A stretch of 16,310 bases of DNA, taken from the NCBI GenBank assembly GCA_964520785.1, contig CAZFQG010000151.1, forward strand, positions 1-16,310, read 5' to 3'. Source of the DNA: CAZFQG01 sp964520785. GTDB lineage: Bacteria > Planctomycetota > Planctomycetia > Pirellulales > Thermoguttaceae. This document shows, in pieces, positions 6,985-14,823 of the stretch; position 1 is the first letter of the stretch; every line of letters begins with the position of its first letter. The translations under genes were made by a program, and so were the position numbers. The notes under the pieces are model-generated. The model was not told where the DNA came from. It saw only the letters and a list, made by a program, of their open reading frames with translations, and did not search any database.

Positions 6985-7052
6985 TCGCAGGCGCCTTGAA
7001 AAACACGCCGGTTTCACTATTTTACGCAACCGGCTGGAGATACAAGCTCAAC

Positions 7053-7081
7053 AGTATAGCCATCTTCGGCAATCGTGGCAA
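7053..7081 (-). promoter_or_regulatory. Sigma-70-type promoter for the fab operon
   Basis: On the minus strand, TTGCCA (7081-7076) and TATACT (7058-7053) are separated by exactly 17 bases. Each hexamer matches 5 of 6 consensus positions. Transcription would start near 7046, giving a leader of about 60 bases before the fabZ-type start at 6984. This is inferred from sequence only. Planctomycete promoters can diverge from the Escherichia coli consensus. Confidence 0.55.
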
Positions 7082-7293
7082 CCGCTATAATATGCGCCCC
7101 ACCGAAACCACCTGGTACGCCGGTCCTTGAGAGTTCCCGATCCTAATAAAACCGTATGATAACCCCTTTGGCAGGCAGAGAGAAATGGCAATAAGGTGGT
7201 GCTGTCAAAATGGCAGGTCTTGTGGCGAATCTCCCTAGGTACGCATGACGTAAACTCTTGATGAGTCGAGAATTGGCGACGGTCGAAAGTTTT

Positions 7294-7310
7294 TGGCATC
7301 TCTTTTGCAG
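7294..7310 (+). promoter_or_regulatory. Sigma-54-like promoter upstream of the hsp20 pair
   Basis: TTGGCATCTCTTTTGCAG has the -24 GG (7295-7296) and -12 GC (7307-7308) at the 12-base phase required by RpoN, close to consensus TGGCAC-N5-TTGCA. The start would be near 7320, 120 bases before the first hsp20 ATG. The 6985-7439 intergenic region (455 bases) otherwise holds the divergent fab promoter and no gene. No CIRCE (HrcA) inverted repeat was seen. A chance match cannot be excluded without a genome-wide count. Confidence 0.4.
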
Positions 7311-7439
7311 TTGAGATAATTGACGTTATCGGCAGATTGAAAGGCCGAGAGATAAGCATTCGGGCCTTTCTGCCGCGATCGGATGCAACATCGCAAGATC
7401 GTTTCCCCGAACGAGTTGTCGCAAAGAACGGAGGATTAT

Positions 7440-7961
7440 ATGTACTTTTCCCCATTGACCACTCGCGTCCCAGTTCGCCGATTCCGCGAGGAAGTAGATC
7501 GGCTCCTGTCCGACTTCCTCGGCGGGTTTGGGACGGAGAACCTTCGCGGGCCGGGCTCAATGCCCGCCAACGTATGGGAAGACAAGGACAATCTGTACGT
7601 CGAGATTGAGTTGCCTGGTGTTAGGGAAGACAAAATCGATCTTTCGGTTTCGGAAAACGCGCTTCACATCGAAGTCGACCGACAGTCTGAAGAAGCCGAA
7701 GGGGTAACGGTTCATCGGCGCGAACGGTCCGAAGGGCAAACCGCGCGAAGCATCAAGCTGCCTACGGAAGTGAACGCGGACGAGGTGACCGCGTCGCTCG
7801 TAGACGGCGTCCTGACGGTCACGCTTCCGAAATCCCCTTTGGTGAAGCCCCGGAAGATCAAGGTTCGCGGCGGTGACCCGCGGCCGGCCGAATCGGAGAA
7901 ACAGCCTGCCGAAGCGGAACACACGAACGGGAAAACCGCCGAGCACGGCCCTTGTCAATGA
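7440..7961 (+). CDS. Hsp20/alpha-crystallin small heat shock protein, copy 1
   Basis: This is a 173-residue ATP-independent holdase chaperone. The start is ATG 7440 (MYFSPLTTRVPVRRFREEVD) with GGAGG immediately upstream at 7430-7434. An in-frame ATG at 7383 lacks such a site. The N-terminal arm (1-40) contains FREEVDRLLSDFLGGF. The alpha-crystallin domain runs from about residue 43 (PANVWEDKDNLYVEIELPGV) to about 133, with the family signature VDGVLTVTLPKS. The C-terminal tail is hydrophilic and rich in Glu, Ala and Lys (PAESEKQPAEAEHTNGKTAE). It lacks an obvious IxI motif, unless IKV (after KPRK) serves. A second hsp20 lies 69 bases downstream on the same strand, so the two are probably co-transcribed and induced together. 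Confidence 0.93.
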   Translation: MYFSPLTTRVPVRRFREEVDRLLSDFLGGFGTENLRGPGSMPANVWEDKDNLYVEIELPGVREDKIDLSVSENALHIEVDRQSEEAEGVTVHRRERSEGQTARSIKLPTEVNADEVTASLVDGVLTVTLPKSPLVKPRKIKVRGGDPRPAESEKQPAEAEHTNGKTAEHGPCQ

Positions 7962-8030
7962 TTGCGACGGGTCCAGCTCTTCACCGGCCGTTTTCGCGAA
8001 TGAACCAAATTCACCATGGGAGATTAAGAT

Positions 8031-8432
8031 ATGAGTAGCGAAGAATCCTTGGCCAAAACGCCGAAGGAAGATATCTCCGGCGTGGAAGGCACCCGCAGCG
8101 GCCGAGTCTTCCGGCCGAACGTGGACATTCTGGAGAACGCGGATGCGATACTCATCCACGCGGATATTCCCGGCGCGACGGGCGACTCGATCGACGTGGA
8201 TTTCGAGGAAGGTGTCTTGACGATTTCGGCAAAGGTCCCCCCCCGGGATAGTGGTCGCGAGTACCTGCTTCGCGAATACGAGATCGGCGATTACCAGCGG
8301 ACGTTCCGCGTCAGCGAATCGATCGATGCCTCGCGGATCACCGCCGCTTTCAAGGAAGGAGTCTTGACGTTGCACCTGCCGAAAACGGCCAACGTCAAGG
8401 CCAGGAAGATCGTCGTCTCCACCGCCGGCTAA
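8031..8432 (+). CDS. Hsp20/alpha-crystallin small heat shock protein, copy 2
   Basis: This is a 133-residue small heat shock protein with a short N-terminal arm (about 30 residues) and a complete alpha-crystallin domain. It begins RPNVDILENADAILIHADIP and ends in the signature AAFKEGVLTLHLPKTANVKA. The terminal KARKIVV provides an IVV segment resembling the oligomerisation motif. It is preceded by GGGAG at about 8020-8024, 7 bases before ATG 8031. It diverges strongly from copy 1 in its N-terminus, tail and charge, so the pair is not a recent duplication and may form mixed oligomers. A strong terminator follows 12 bases after the stop. Confidence 0.93.
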   Translation: MSSEESLAKTPKEDISGVEGTRSGRVFRPNVDILENADAILIHADIPGATGDSIDVDFEEGVLTISAKVPPRDSGREYLLREYEIGDYQRTFRVSESIDASRITAAFKEGVLTLHLPKTANVKARKIVVSTAG

Positions 8433-8444
8433 CCCCCGACCCCG

Positions 8445-8475
8445 AGCCGGTTCGGCCTTCAACGAACCGGTTTTT
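8445..8475 (+). terminator. Intrinsic terminator after the hsp20 pair
   Basis: An 8-bp perfect stem (CCGGTTCG at 8447-8454 with CGAACCGG at 8463-8470) encloses an 8-base loop and is followed by TTTTT at 8471-8475. It lies just after the second hsp20 stop codon and ends that transcript. Confidence 0.85.
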
Positions 8476-8595
8476 CCTATTGGACTACTTCATCGGCCCG
8501 GACGCGTATTCTACAATTGGCGCTCCGGGCCGTTCGCGTTTCTCGGGAACAGGGCCCCAAAGGGAATCCGATTTCACCATCCAAGGAGAATCTCG

Positions 8596-9609
8596 ATGAA
8601 CGGCCGACGGCGCGTTTTGGATCATATCGCCGGGAAGGAGGTCGACTCCCTCCCATATCTTCCGATTACGATGATGTTCGCGGCCGACCAGGGGGGAAAA
8701 CCGTACGGAGAGTACGCGGGCGACTACAGGGTGTTGGCCGAATGTCAATTGCTCACCGCCGAGCGGTTCGGGTTCGACCTTGTCTCGACCATTTCCGACC
8801 CGGCACGCGAAGCGGCCGACTGCGGCGCCGCGGTCGAATACTACGAGAATCAGCCGCCGGCGATCGACGAGGCGAACGCGCTGCTGAAGGACAAGGCGAC
8901 CTTGGCCAAGTTGCGGGTGCCGGATCCCTTGGGGGGAGGCCGGATGCACGATCGGGTCAATGGAGTCGCCTTGTTGCGGGAAAAGGGAGGCGACGATTTC
9001 GTCGTGGAAGGCTGGATCGAAGGCCCCTGCGCAGAGGCCGCCGATCTCCGCGGAATCAATCTTCTCATGCTCGATTTTTTCGACGACCCGGCGTTCGTCC
9101 GAGATCTATTCGACTTCATTCTGGAGATGGAACTCGGCTTCGCGAGGGCCCAAATCGACGCGGGCGCGGACTGGCTCGGGATCGGCGACGCCGCCGCGTC
9201 ACTCATCGGGCCGCGATTTTACGAGGAGTTCGTCTTCCCCTACGAAAAACGTATGGTCGACGCCATCCACGAAATGGGAGCCATGGCCCGGCTCCATATC
9301 TGCGGAAATACGTCTCCGCTCGTTGGCCGGATGGGCCAACTCGGTTGCGAAATCGTCGACCTGGATTATATGGTCTCGATGGCCGCCGCGCGGGAAGCAA
9401 TGGGGGCGGAGCAGATTCTTCTCGGAAACATCGACCCGGTCTCGGTCCTGCGCAACGGGACCCCGGACAAGATCGAAGACGCCCTGGAGCAATGCCACCG
9501 AGACGCGGGAAGCCGCTACATCGCCAGCGCCGGCTGTGAAGTCCCTCGAGACACGCCGCTGGAGAACCTGGAGGCGATGCGTCAATTCGCGCGGAGCCGT
9601 CGTCCGTAA
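8596..9609 (+). CDS. Uroporphyrinogen decarboxylase-family protein (MtaA/CmuA-like methyltransferase)
   Basis: This is a 337-residue TIM-barrel protein of the UroD superfamily. The methyltransferase branch is indicated by the zinc-ligand pattern His234-x-Cys236 (LHICGNTSPL) and Cys314 (ASAGCEVPRDTPLENLEAM), used by MtaA-type enzymes to bind thiols such as coenzyme M. True HemE proteins lack this pattern. Other family features are 'DAGADWLGIGDAAASLIGP', the FYEEFVFPYEKRM segment, and LLGNIDPVSVLRNGTP. The start ATG 8596 has AAGGAG about 8 bases upstream. No corrinoid protein or partner methyltransferase is encoded next to it, so the substrate is unknown. It stands alone between a terminator and the convergent protease gene. 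Confidence 0.85.
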   Translation: MNGRRRVLDHIAGKEVDSLPYLPITMMFAADQGGKPYGEYAGDYRVLAECQLLTAERFGFDLVSTISDPAREAADCGAAVEYYENQPPAIDEANALLKDKATLAKLRVPDPLGGGRMHDRVNGVALLREKGGDDFVVEGWIEGPCAEAADLRGINLLMLDFFDDPAFVRDLFDFILEMELGFARAQIDAGADWLGIGDAAASLIGPRFYEEFVFPYEKRMVDAIHEMGAMARLHICGNTSPLVGRMGQLGCEIVDLDYMVSMAAAREAMGAEQILLGNIDPVSVLRNGTPDKIEDALEQCHRDAGSRYIASAGCEVPRDTPLENLEAMRQFARSRRP

Positions 9610-9666
9610 CCGCGCGGGGCGCTCAGGCATGATCCGGCCGCGTCGGAATGGCGTGCGTCGCCATAC

Positions 9667-11217
9667 TCACCGTCGCCGCTGCCGCCGGGAACGCGCGCGG
9701 GAAAGGGCCGCCGGCACGCCGAGTACCAGCACCGCCACACCCGGTTCCACGACGACGGCGGTCGGATTCACCACGACGTCGTGACTCGCCGACAGGTCCA
9801 ATACCATCGTCCCGTTTCCCGTCTCCCAATCGCGAAAATCGAAGTGGATCTGTTGGAAGTACGGATCTCCGACCGGTTCTCCCAGAAAAAGCCCCAGCAT
9901 GTCGAGTCCGGCGGTCAGGAGGTCGACTCCCACGATGCCGTCCAGGAAGACGGTCTGCCCCCACTGCGACCGTACCAGGTCGAGATCGGCGCTGTTGACG
10001 ACGCCGTCGAAATCGGCCCCCCCTTCGCCGGTGAAATCGCCCCGGGTGACGTCGCCGGGGAACACGCTCGATCCCCAGTTCGCGCGGACCAGGTCCAGAT
10101 CGGCCGTTCCGACGAAGCCGTCGCCGCTGCCGTCGGCGTTCTTAAACAGGTCCAGAACGATGAATTCGATTCCCAGATAGTCGGGATCGTCGCTGGCCCA
10201 TACCAGATCGACGCCTTCCGCGGTCGGGAGACGAAACTGGTCCACGACGTGAATCGGAACCCGTTTTTCTCCGCCGACCCCGCCGATTACCTGAAAGTCG
10301 ATCGCGTCATCCTCCAGATCGCCGTCTCCGTCGGCGTCCAATCCCAGGGCGAATGCCGTGTTCCGCGAAATCATCGACAGTTGGGCTCCCGTGTCCAACA
10401 GGAACGTCCTCGTCAGCGTAACCGTTTCTCCCGCCGTGTTCGTCGTCCGAACCTTGGCGGTTAGGAAGGGGATGTCCGCGTACGTCGGCAACGGGGAATC
10501 GGGGTCTTCCCAGTCCGGACGCCCGTCCGCCGCGTCAAACCGCATACGGTTGTCCAAAAGAACCGTGTACCGGTGGCCCGCGCTCTCCGGAAGGACCGGT
10601 ACGCCGCCGATTTGCGGCACCTCTTCCTCGGGGAAATAGACCGACATCGGAAGGAAATCGAACAAGTCCCGCATGTCCGACCAATGGCTCATGTCCAGCG
10701 TGGTGACGCGCCCCGTCATCGCCGGCATTCCGATCAGCCCGGGGATACCGCCCCAGTCGATAGGCCCCCCAAGTTGCGATCCGGCGTTGAGCTGGAATCG
10801 CGTTCCGTCGGTGGACAGAGGAAGGGAACGCGTAGCGCCATCGCTCGCTTTGAAGTCGATCCGGTAGGGGGCGCTGACGTTGTAAACGGTGTAACCGGCG
10901 ACGCCCAGTTCGAGAAACTCGGCCTCGGTAACCACCCCATTGCTCAGAAGATTCCCCGCGGCGGCGTCGACGATCAAAATGCCGTTGGCGCCGGTGTCCA
11001 GAAGAAGATGCGCGTACAAGTTATAGCCGAAAAGTCCTCCGTCCCCGCCTTCCGGTCCCAGACTGTTCCCGGCGGCGTCAAAAACCTCAATCTCCACATA
11101 CGGTTGATCCGAGATGATCTGCTGGGGACCCAATAGAATATAGGGCCCCTCCCCCCGAACACCCGGAACCAGGCCAAATGTCAACAAGAGGGAAATCACA
11201 AAAAGAAGATGCTTCAT
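9667..11217 (-). CDS. Secreted double retropepsin-like aspartic protease with dockerin-like repeats and PEP-CTERM-like tail
   Basis: This is a 516-residue exported protein. ATG 11217 starts a clear signal peptide (MKHLLFVISLLLTFGLVPGV, cleavage near residue 22) with GAGG upstream. The 26-residue longer start at 11295 would spoil the signal. Two aspartic-protease motifs are present, LLLDTGANGILI (Asp74) and FLLDTGAQLSMIS (Asp275), so both halves of an active site may come from one chain. Two EF-hand-like dockerin repeats occupy about residues 358-423 (FVGTADLDLVRANWG and GVVNSADLDLVRSQWG), each preceded by Asp-rich calcium-binding loops. The protease pattern then resumes with FLDGIVGVDLLTAG and YFQQIHFDFRDWETGNGT, so the repeats look inserted in the second domain. 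The end VEPG, hydrophobic helix, RSRRQRRR is a PEP-CTERM-like sorting tail with V-E-P-G in place of P-E-P. It is divergent from a serine protease of similar design. Confidence 0.88.
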   Translation of the reverse strand: MKHLLFVISLLLTFGLVPGVRGEGPYILLGPQQIISDQPYVEIEVFDAAGNSLGPEGGDGGLFGYNLYAHLLLDTGANGILIVDAAAGNLLSNGVVTEAEFLELGVAGYTVYNVSAPYRIDFKASDGATRSLPLSTDGTRFQLNAGSQLGGPIDWGGIPGLIGMPAMTGRVTTLDMSHWSDMRDLFDFLPMSVYFPEEEVPQIGGVPVLPESAGHRYTVLLDNRMRFDAADGRPDWEDPDSPLPTYADIPFLTAKVRTTNTAGETVTLTRTFLLDTGAQLSMISRNTAFALGLDADGDGDLEDDAIDFQVIGGVGGEKRVPIHVVDQFRLPTAEGVDLVWASDDPDYLGIEFIVLDLFKNADGSGDGFVGTADLDLVRANWGSSVFPGDVTRGDFTGEGGADFDGVVNSADLDLVRSQWGQTVFLDGIVGVDLLTAGLDMLGLFLGEPVGDPYFQQIHFDFRDWETGNGTMVLDLSASHDVVVNPTAVVVEPGVAVLVLGVPAALSRARSRRQRRR

Positions 11218-11433
11218 ATCAGCCTCGACATTGAAGTTTCTCTTGCCGGAAACCGGGCCCGTGCCACCACCCCGAGGGGATTGTGGAGTAAGCATCGCCT
11301 ATACCACGGAACCTGGTCCCACGGAAGAAGTGCGTATGCCCAGGGCTTCGACCTTCGAGGGGCGGCTCCCTCATTATAGTTGAGAACGGAAAAAAAGGAA
11401 ACGAAATCGGCCCCTTTCCACCCGGTGGTTTCC

Positions 11434-11483
11434 CGCCTTCGCGAGACACGTTTGGGTCGTCACCGAAGGCGTCTCCCCAAACG
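11434..11483 (+). other. Two interleaved inverted repeats (possible pseudoknot) between the divergent proteases
   Basis: In the 385-base region between the two protease genes, CGCCTTCG (11434-11441) pairs with CGAAGGCG (11464-11471), and CGTTTGGG (11449-11456) pairs with CCCAAACG (11476-11483). The order A-B-A'-B' is that of an H-type pseudoknot or of two mutually exclusive hairpins. Connecting segments are 7, 7 and 4 bases. GAGAC/GTCTC (11443-11447, 11471-11475) adds further alternative pairing. On DNA the same repeats could be operator sites. The rest of 11218-11602 shows a TATAAT on the minus strand at about 11379-11374 without a good -35, and no gene. Confidence 0.4.
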
Positions 11484-11602
11484 ACATTCAGCCGGACGCC
11501 CCGAGCGAATCCGCGGCGAATCCTTGCCGAAAACCGAGGGCCCAATTACAATTGAAAAGAACCGTCTCGTCGGCCCCTCGTCAACAATCCTTCCCCTATT
11601 CG

Positions 11603-12742
11603 ATGAAAACCAGTCTCGTCCTCCTCCTGATCGGGTTCGTCGTGCTGAGTGCGCCGCCGACGTCTTGCGAGGCCGATTTGTACATTAACCAATACTCTCC
11701 CCCCCGTCACGACCGGTTCTATCAGGGGGCGGATAAGAGTTTTATCGGAGAGGGCTACGATTTCTCCGGCGTGGGACACACCTCGTCGTACCGTTGGGTG
11801 ACGATGATCTCGCCGACCTTTTTCGTGACCGCGACCCACCATCTTCCTCCGGTGGGGAGTACCGTCACGTTTTACGAGGGAAACGTGAAATCGGCCGAGT
11901 TCCGGCACGATTACGTCGTGGACGACTTCTTCGTGACCTTCCACTGGGACGGCGTCCCGTCCGATCTGACGCTGGGTCGGCTCGTCGTTCCCGATTTCCA
12001 GCGAGAGGCGATTCTTCCCGAACACAATATCGCCTATTACCCGATCATCCCGCCGGAAGAGTACCGCTATCTCGGCGCCGACGTCTTCGTGTACGGAAAG
12101 CCGGATATCGTGGGGATGAACGACATCGCGAACATGTACGCCTGGTACGACAAATGGACGGCGCCCTACGACAAGAACACGTACGTGGCGCGATACACCT
12201 ATAACACGGACGCGTTGGGAAAGGGCACCGACGAGGCGTTCGTCGTCACCGGGGATTCCGGCGCTCCGTCATTCATCGTATGGGAGGGCCGCCTGGCGCT
12301 AGCCGGCACCCATTACTTCATCAGCGCCCATCCACCACCGATCAACGGCACTTCGTTCTTCGGCGACTCCTTCGTTCCCAAATACCTCGATCAGATGCGC
12401 GCCGTCCGGATCGAAGGGGACCTGAACGGGGATCACTTCGTCGGCTCGGAGGACCTCAATCTCGTCCGGCTCAACTGGAATACGACGGTCCCGCCGGGTG
12501 ATTTCTCGCAAGGGGATATCTCCGGAGACGGTTTCGTCGGCAGCGCCGATTTGAACCTCGTCCGCGCCTACTGGGGCCGCACCGGACCGGGGTACTATTT
12601 GGACTCTGGCCGGACGTCTTCTTCCTCCGCCGAGACCCGCGCCGGGACCGCCGTTCCGGAACCGTCGTTCTTGGCGTTGCTGTTCGCGGCGACGCTGCTG
12701 CTCGGTGGGCCGAAGAGACCCCGCCGCCGCTCTCGCCAGTAA
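11603..12742 (+). CDS. Secreted trypsin-like serine protease with dockerin-like repeats and PEP-CTERM tail
   Basis: This is a 379-residue exported protein. ATG 11603 begins a signal peptide (MKTSLVLLLIGFVVLSAPPT). An upstream TTG at 11552 would lengthen it, and neither start has an obvious ribosome-binding site. The chymotrypsin-fold triad is suggested by His79 in TATHHL, Asp121 in SDLTLGRL, and Ser219 in VTGDSGAPSFIVWEGRLALA. Residues 272-325 hold two dockerin-type calcium-binding repeats (GDLNGDHFVGSEDLNLVRLN; GDISGDGFVGSADLNLVRAY). A Ser/Thr linker then leads to a classic PEP-CTERM end: VPEP at 351-354, hydrophobic helix, and RPRRRSR. The protein should be processed by an exosortase encoded elsewhere and displayed in the envelope or extracellular matrix. 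The dockerin module is very like that of the divergent aspartic protease. The substrate is unknown. Confidence 0.88.
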   Translation: MKTSLVLLLIGFVVLSAPPTSCEADLYINQYSPPRHDRFYQGADKSFIGEGYDFSGVGHTSSYRWVTMISPTFFVTATHHLPPVGSTVTFYEGNVKSAEFRHDYVVDDFFVTFHWDGVPSDLTLGRLVVPDFQREAILPEHNIAYYPIIPPEEYRYLGADVFVYGKPDIVGMNDIANMYAWYDKWTAPYDKNTYVARYTYNTDALGKGTDEAFVVTGDSGAPSFIVWEGRLALAGTHYFISAHPPPINGTSFFGDSFVPKYLDQMRAVRIEGDLNGDHFVGSEDLNLVRLNWNTTVPPGDFSQGDISGDGFVGSADLNLVRAYWGRTGPGYYLDSGRTSSSSAETRAGTAVPEPSFLALLFAATLLLGGPKRPRRRSRQ

Positions 12743-12749
12743 CGGCCCG

Positions 12750-14360
12750 TTAGCGGTCGGTTCGGCCCGGCGTTGACGAAGTCCGCGGTGTGCGGGCCCT
12801 CTCATGGAATCTCGCCGCGGGGATCGCCTGATGCCGGACGCGGATCACCGCCGGGATCATGAAGTCCTCCAGATGCTCCGCGCAGAACATCTGAAGCTCG
12901 CGATGGGAGACTTGTTCTTTCCGCCGCAGTCGGACGACCGCGCAAATCCGGCCGTCGAGAGTCAGCTCATCTCGGTCTTCGTAGACCATTGCGTCCACCA
13001 CGCCCGGGTGGGTTCTCAGTACCGCCTCGATTTCTCTCGGGGCAGCCGTTTCCCCGCCGATTTCGAGCGTATCGTCTCCGCGACCGACGAAGTAGAGGTT
13101 GCCGTCAAGATCGGTTCGGAAGCGGTCGGCGCAGGCGAATTCGCGGCCGCCGGTTCGCGAGTTTCCGCGGAGGACGCTTTCGGTCGCTTGCGGCCGGCGC
13201 CAGTACCCGAGCATGACGTTCGGCCCGCAAACGGCCAACGTGCCGGCGACCTCCGGCGCGGTGGTTTCCCCCTTTTCATCGACCACCCTCGCGTCGATTT
13301 CGGTAAACGCTTTTCCGACGCGACCGGAACCGGCTCCGGTCGCGTCGAGCGGGGCGAACGCGGTATGAAGGCATTCGGTCCTGCCGTAGGAGGACCAGAG
13401 CCCGGCGCCGGGAAACGCCTCCGCGAGCCGGGCGACGTGTTCGGTGGCAAGCGGCCCGCCGAAATTGACGATGTAACGGAGACTCGAAAGGTCGAAACGC
13501 TCGACGTCGACGCACAGCAGGATTCCGGCCATCGACGGAACGATGGGGAACCCCGTGGCGCGGGTTCGTTCGATCGTCTGGAGGACCGCGGTGGGGTAGG
13601 CGAACGAAGGCTCCAGGACGAGCGTCCCTCCGGCACGAAGAATGCCGACGGCCTGCTGCAGCCCGTAACCGAGCGATACCGGCAACGCGGAGACCAGGAT
13701 GTCTTCGGACGTGTTGCGGAGATACCGATCCGCCGCCTCGGAAGCGAAGGCGAGGTTCTCGCGGGAGAGCACCACGCCCCTGGTTCCGCCGACCCCGTCG
13801 GCCGTGTACAGGATTGCGGCCGGGTTGCCCGGTATCGCCTGGAGACCGTGGATATCCTCGGAGGAGGGCTTCGCCGCCAAGCGCCAGAAGGCTTGCAGGT
13901 CGAAATCGCCCTCCGACGTACCGCCGGTTCCGAACGCGAATTCGTGGAGTTCGCGAGTTGTTTCGGTATCGGTCGCGCAGAGGGTCGGCATGTGCGCCGC
14001 CGAAGCGGCGATTCGGCGGAGATCCGGCAGCTTTCCACGAGGCGCGACGATCACCGCCGGTTCCAACTCGTCCAATATCCGCCCCAACTTGCTCGGTTTG
14101 ATCGATGGATTCAGCGGAACAAAAACGGCGCCGCTCCGCCAGCAGGCGGCCAGCGAGATGACCGCCTCGAGCGTGTTTCCACAATAAGAAACGATCCGGT
14201 CGCCCGGCGCGATTCCGCGCTCCGCCCAGCTCTGCGCCAGCGCGCAGGCTCGTTCACGCAACACTCGGTACGAAATTCGCCGCGCCGATTGGACGACCGC
14301 CGGCTTCTCCGGCCGCTCCCAGGCCCACTTGTCAAGCAACTTGTTGAATGATTCCCACAC
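12750..14360 (-). CDS. AMP-binding (acyl-CoA synthetase-like) protein with degenerate catalytic motifs
   Basis: This ANL-superfamily adenylating enzyme has about 536 residues. I choose GTG 14360 (VWESFNKLLDKWAWERPEKP) because AAGGA lies 6 bases upstream and homology starts here. A GTG at 14522 would add 54 low-complexity, Arg/Pro-rich residues. Recognisable parts are the P-loop region YTADGVGGTRGV at about 185, the YGRTEC motif at about 325, ACADRFRTDLDGNLYFVGRG near 410-427, and PREIEAVL. The P-loop departs from the usual YTSGTTGxPKG, with Lys replaced by Arg. The expected C-terminal PKTxxGK lysine is missing: the protein ends IPAARFHERARTPRTSSTPG. It may be weakly active, altered in function, or decaying. 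It is convergent with the serine protease gene (7-base gap). A link to the fab operon 6 kb away is possible but not shown. Confidence 0.8.
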   Translation of the reverse strand: MWESFNKLLDKWAWERPEKPAVVQSARRISYRVLRERACALAQSWAERGIAPGDRIVSYCGNTLEAVISLAACWRSGAVFVPLNPSIKPSKLGRILDELEPAVIVAPRGKLPDLRRIAASAAHMPTLCATDTETTRELHEFAFGTGGTSEGDFDLQAFWRLAAKPSSEDIHGLQAIPGNPAAILYTADGVGGTRGVVLSRENLAFASEAADRYLRNTSEDILVSALPVSLGYGLQQAVGILRAGGTLVLEPSFAYPTAVLQTIERTRATGFPIVPSMAGILLCVDVERFDLSSLRYIVNFGGPLATEHVARLAEAFPGAGLWSSYGRTECLHTAFAPLDATGAGSGRVGKAFTEIDARVVDEKGETTAPEVAGTLAVCGPNVMLGYWRRPQATESVLRGNSRTGGREFACADRFRTDLDGNLYFVGRGDDTLEIGGETAAPREIEAVLRTHPGVVDAMVYEDRDELTLDGRICAVVRLRRKEQVSHRELQMFCAEHLEDFMIPAVIRVRHQAIPAARFHERARTPRTSSTPGRTDR

Positions 14361-14627
14361 GGGTGTTCCTTTCCACGGTTCGAGTTCCGTCCATATCCTC
14401 GGGATTCGCCAAGAAGACGGGCGCCGAAGAGGGAACCAAGCCACCGCTTCGGCATCCCTGTGGCGCCGCTCGGTGCGGGACGATCCCGGCTTCCGAAACG
14501 CCGGTCTTTCCACCTCGGGCACCTCGCCGTTCTACTCTACGTCACCGGTGGCCCCCGCGGGACGAAAAACCGGAGCGATTCGTGGCGTCTAAAAAGAATG
14601 CGGCGAGATTTCGGGGTTGGAATGCCC

Positions 14628-14655
14628 TTGTCGGCTCACGAAAACGGGATAAAAT
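14628..14655 (+). promoter_or_regulatory. Weak sigma-70-like promoter upstream of the ferredoxin gene
   Basis: TTGTCG (14628-14633) and TAAAAT (14650-14655) are 16 bases apart. Transcription would start near 14662, leaving a 160-base leader before the ferredoxin ATG. The 14361-14823 region between the divergent AMP-binding and ferredoxin genes (463 bases) contains no convincing gene. A T-rich stretch at 14786-14800 with TTTATAAC is an alternative, closer -10 region. Confidence 0.3.
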
Positions 14656-14823
14656 GTCCGAGGATTATGGAAAAGCTTGGAATCGGCCTTGGCCAGCGTG
14701 TGCGATTTTCTTCGGCGTCTTGCCGGTCGTGTCCAGTTTTCTCGTCGTCTTTCGCAGTCGGGCGATCATTCCCCGTTCGACCCGTCTTTTTCGTTTTTAT
14801 AACCCCACTTTGGAGGTAATTGG

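Noticed and set aside
6985..7029. Extended start for the first dehydratase gene at 7029
   Set aside because: The extra 15 residues are basic and unlike the family. ATG 6984 gives the usual MRFVLIDRI start, and the predicted transcript starts near 7046.
7048..7560. 170-codon minus-strand open frame across the fab/hsp20 intergenic region
   Set aside because: No family-like sequence. It overlaps the start of the well-supported hsp20 gene and both predicted promoters.
12804..14351. 515-codon plus-strand open frame
   Set aside because: It is antisense to the AMP-binding gene, Arg/Gly-rich with no recognisable domain. The opposite strand carries clear family motifs, so this is a GC-driven shadow.
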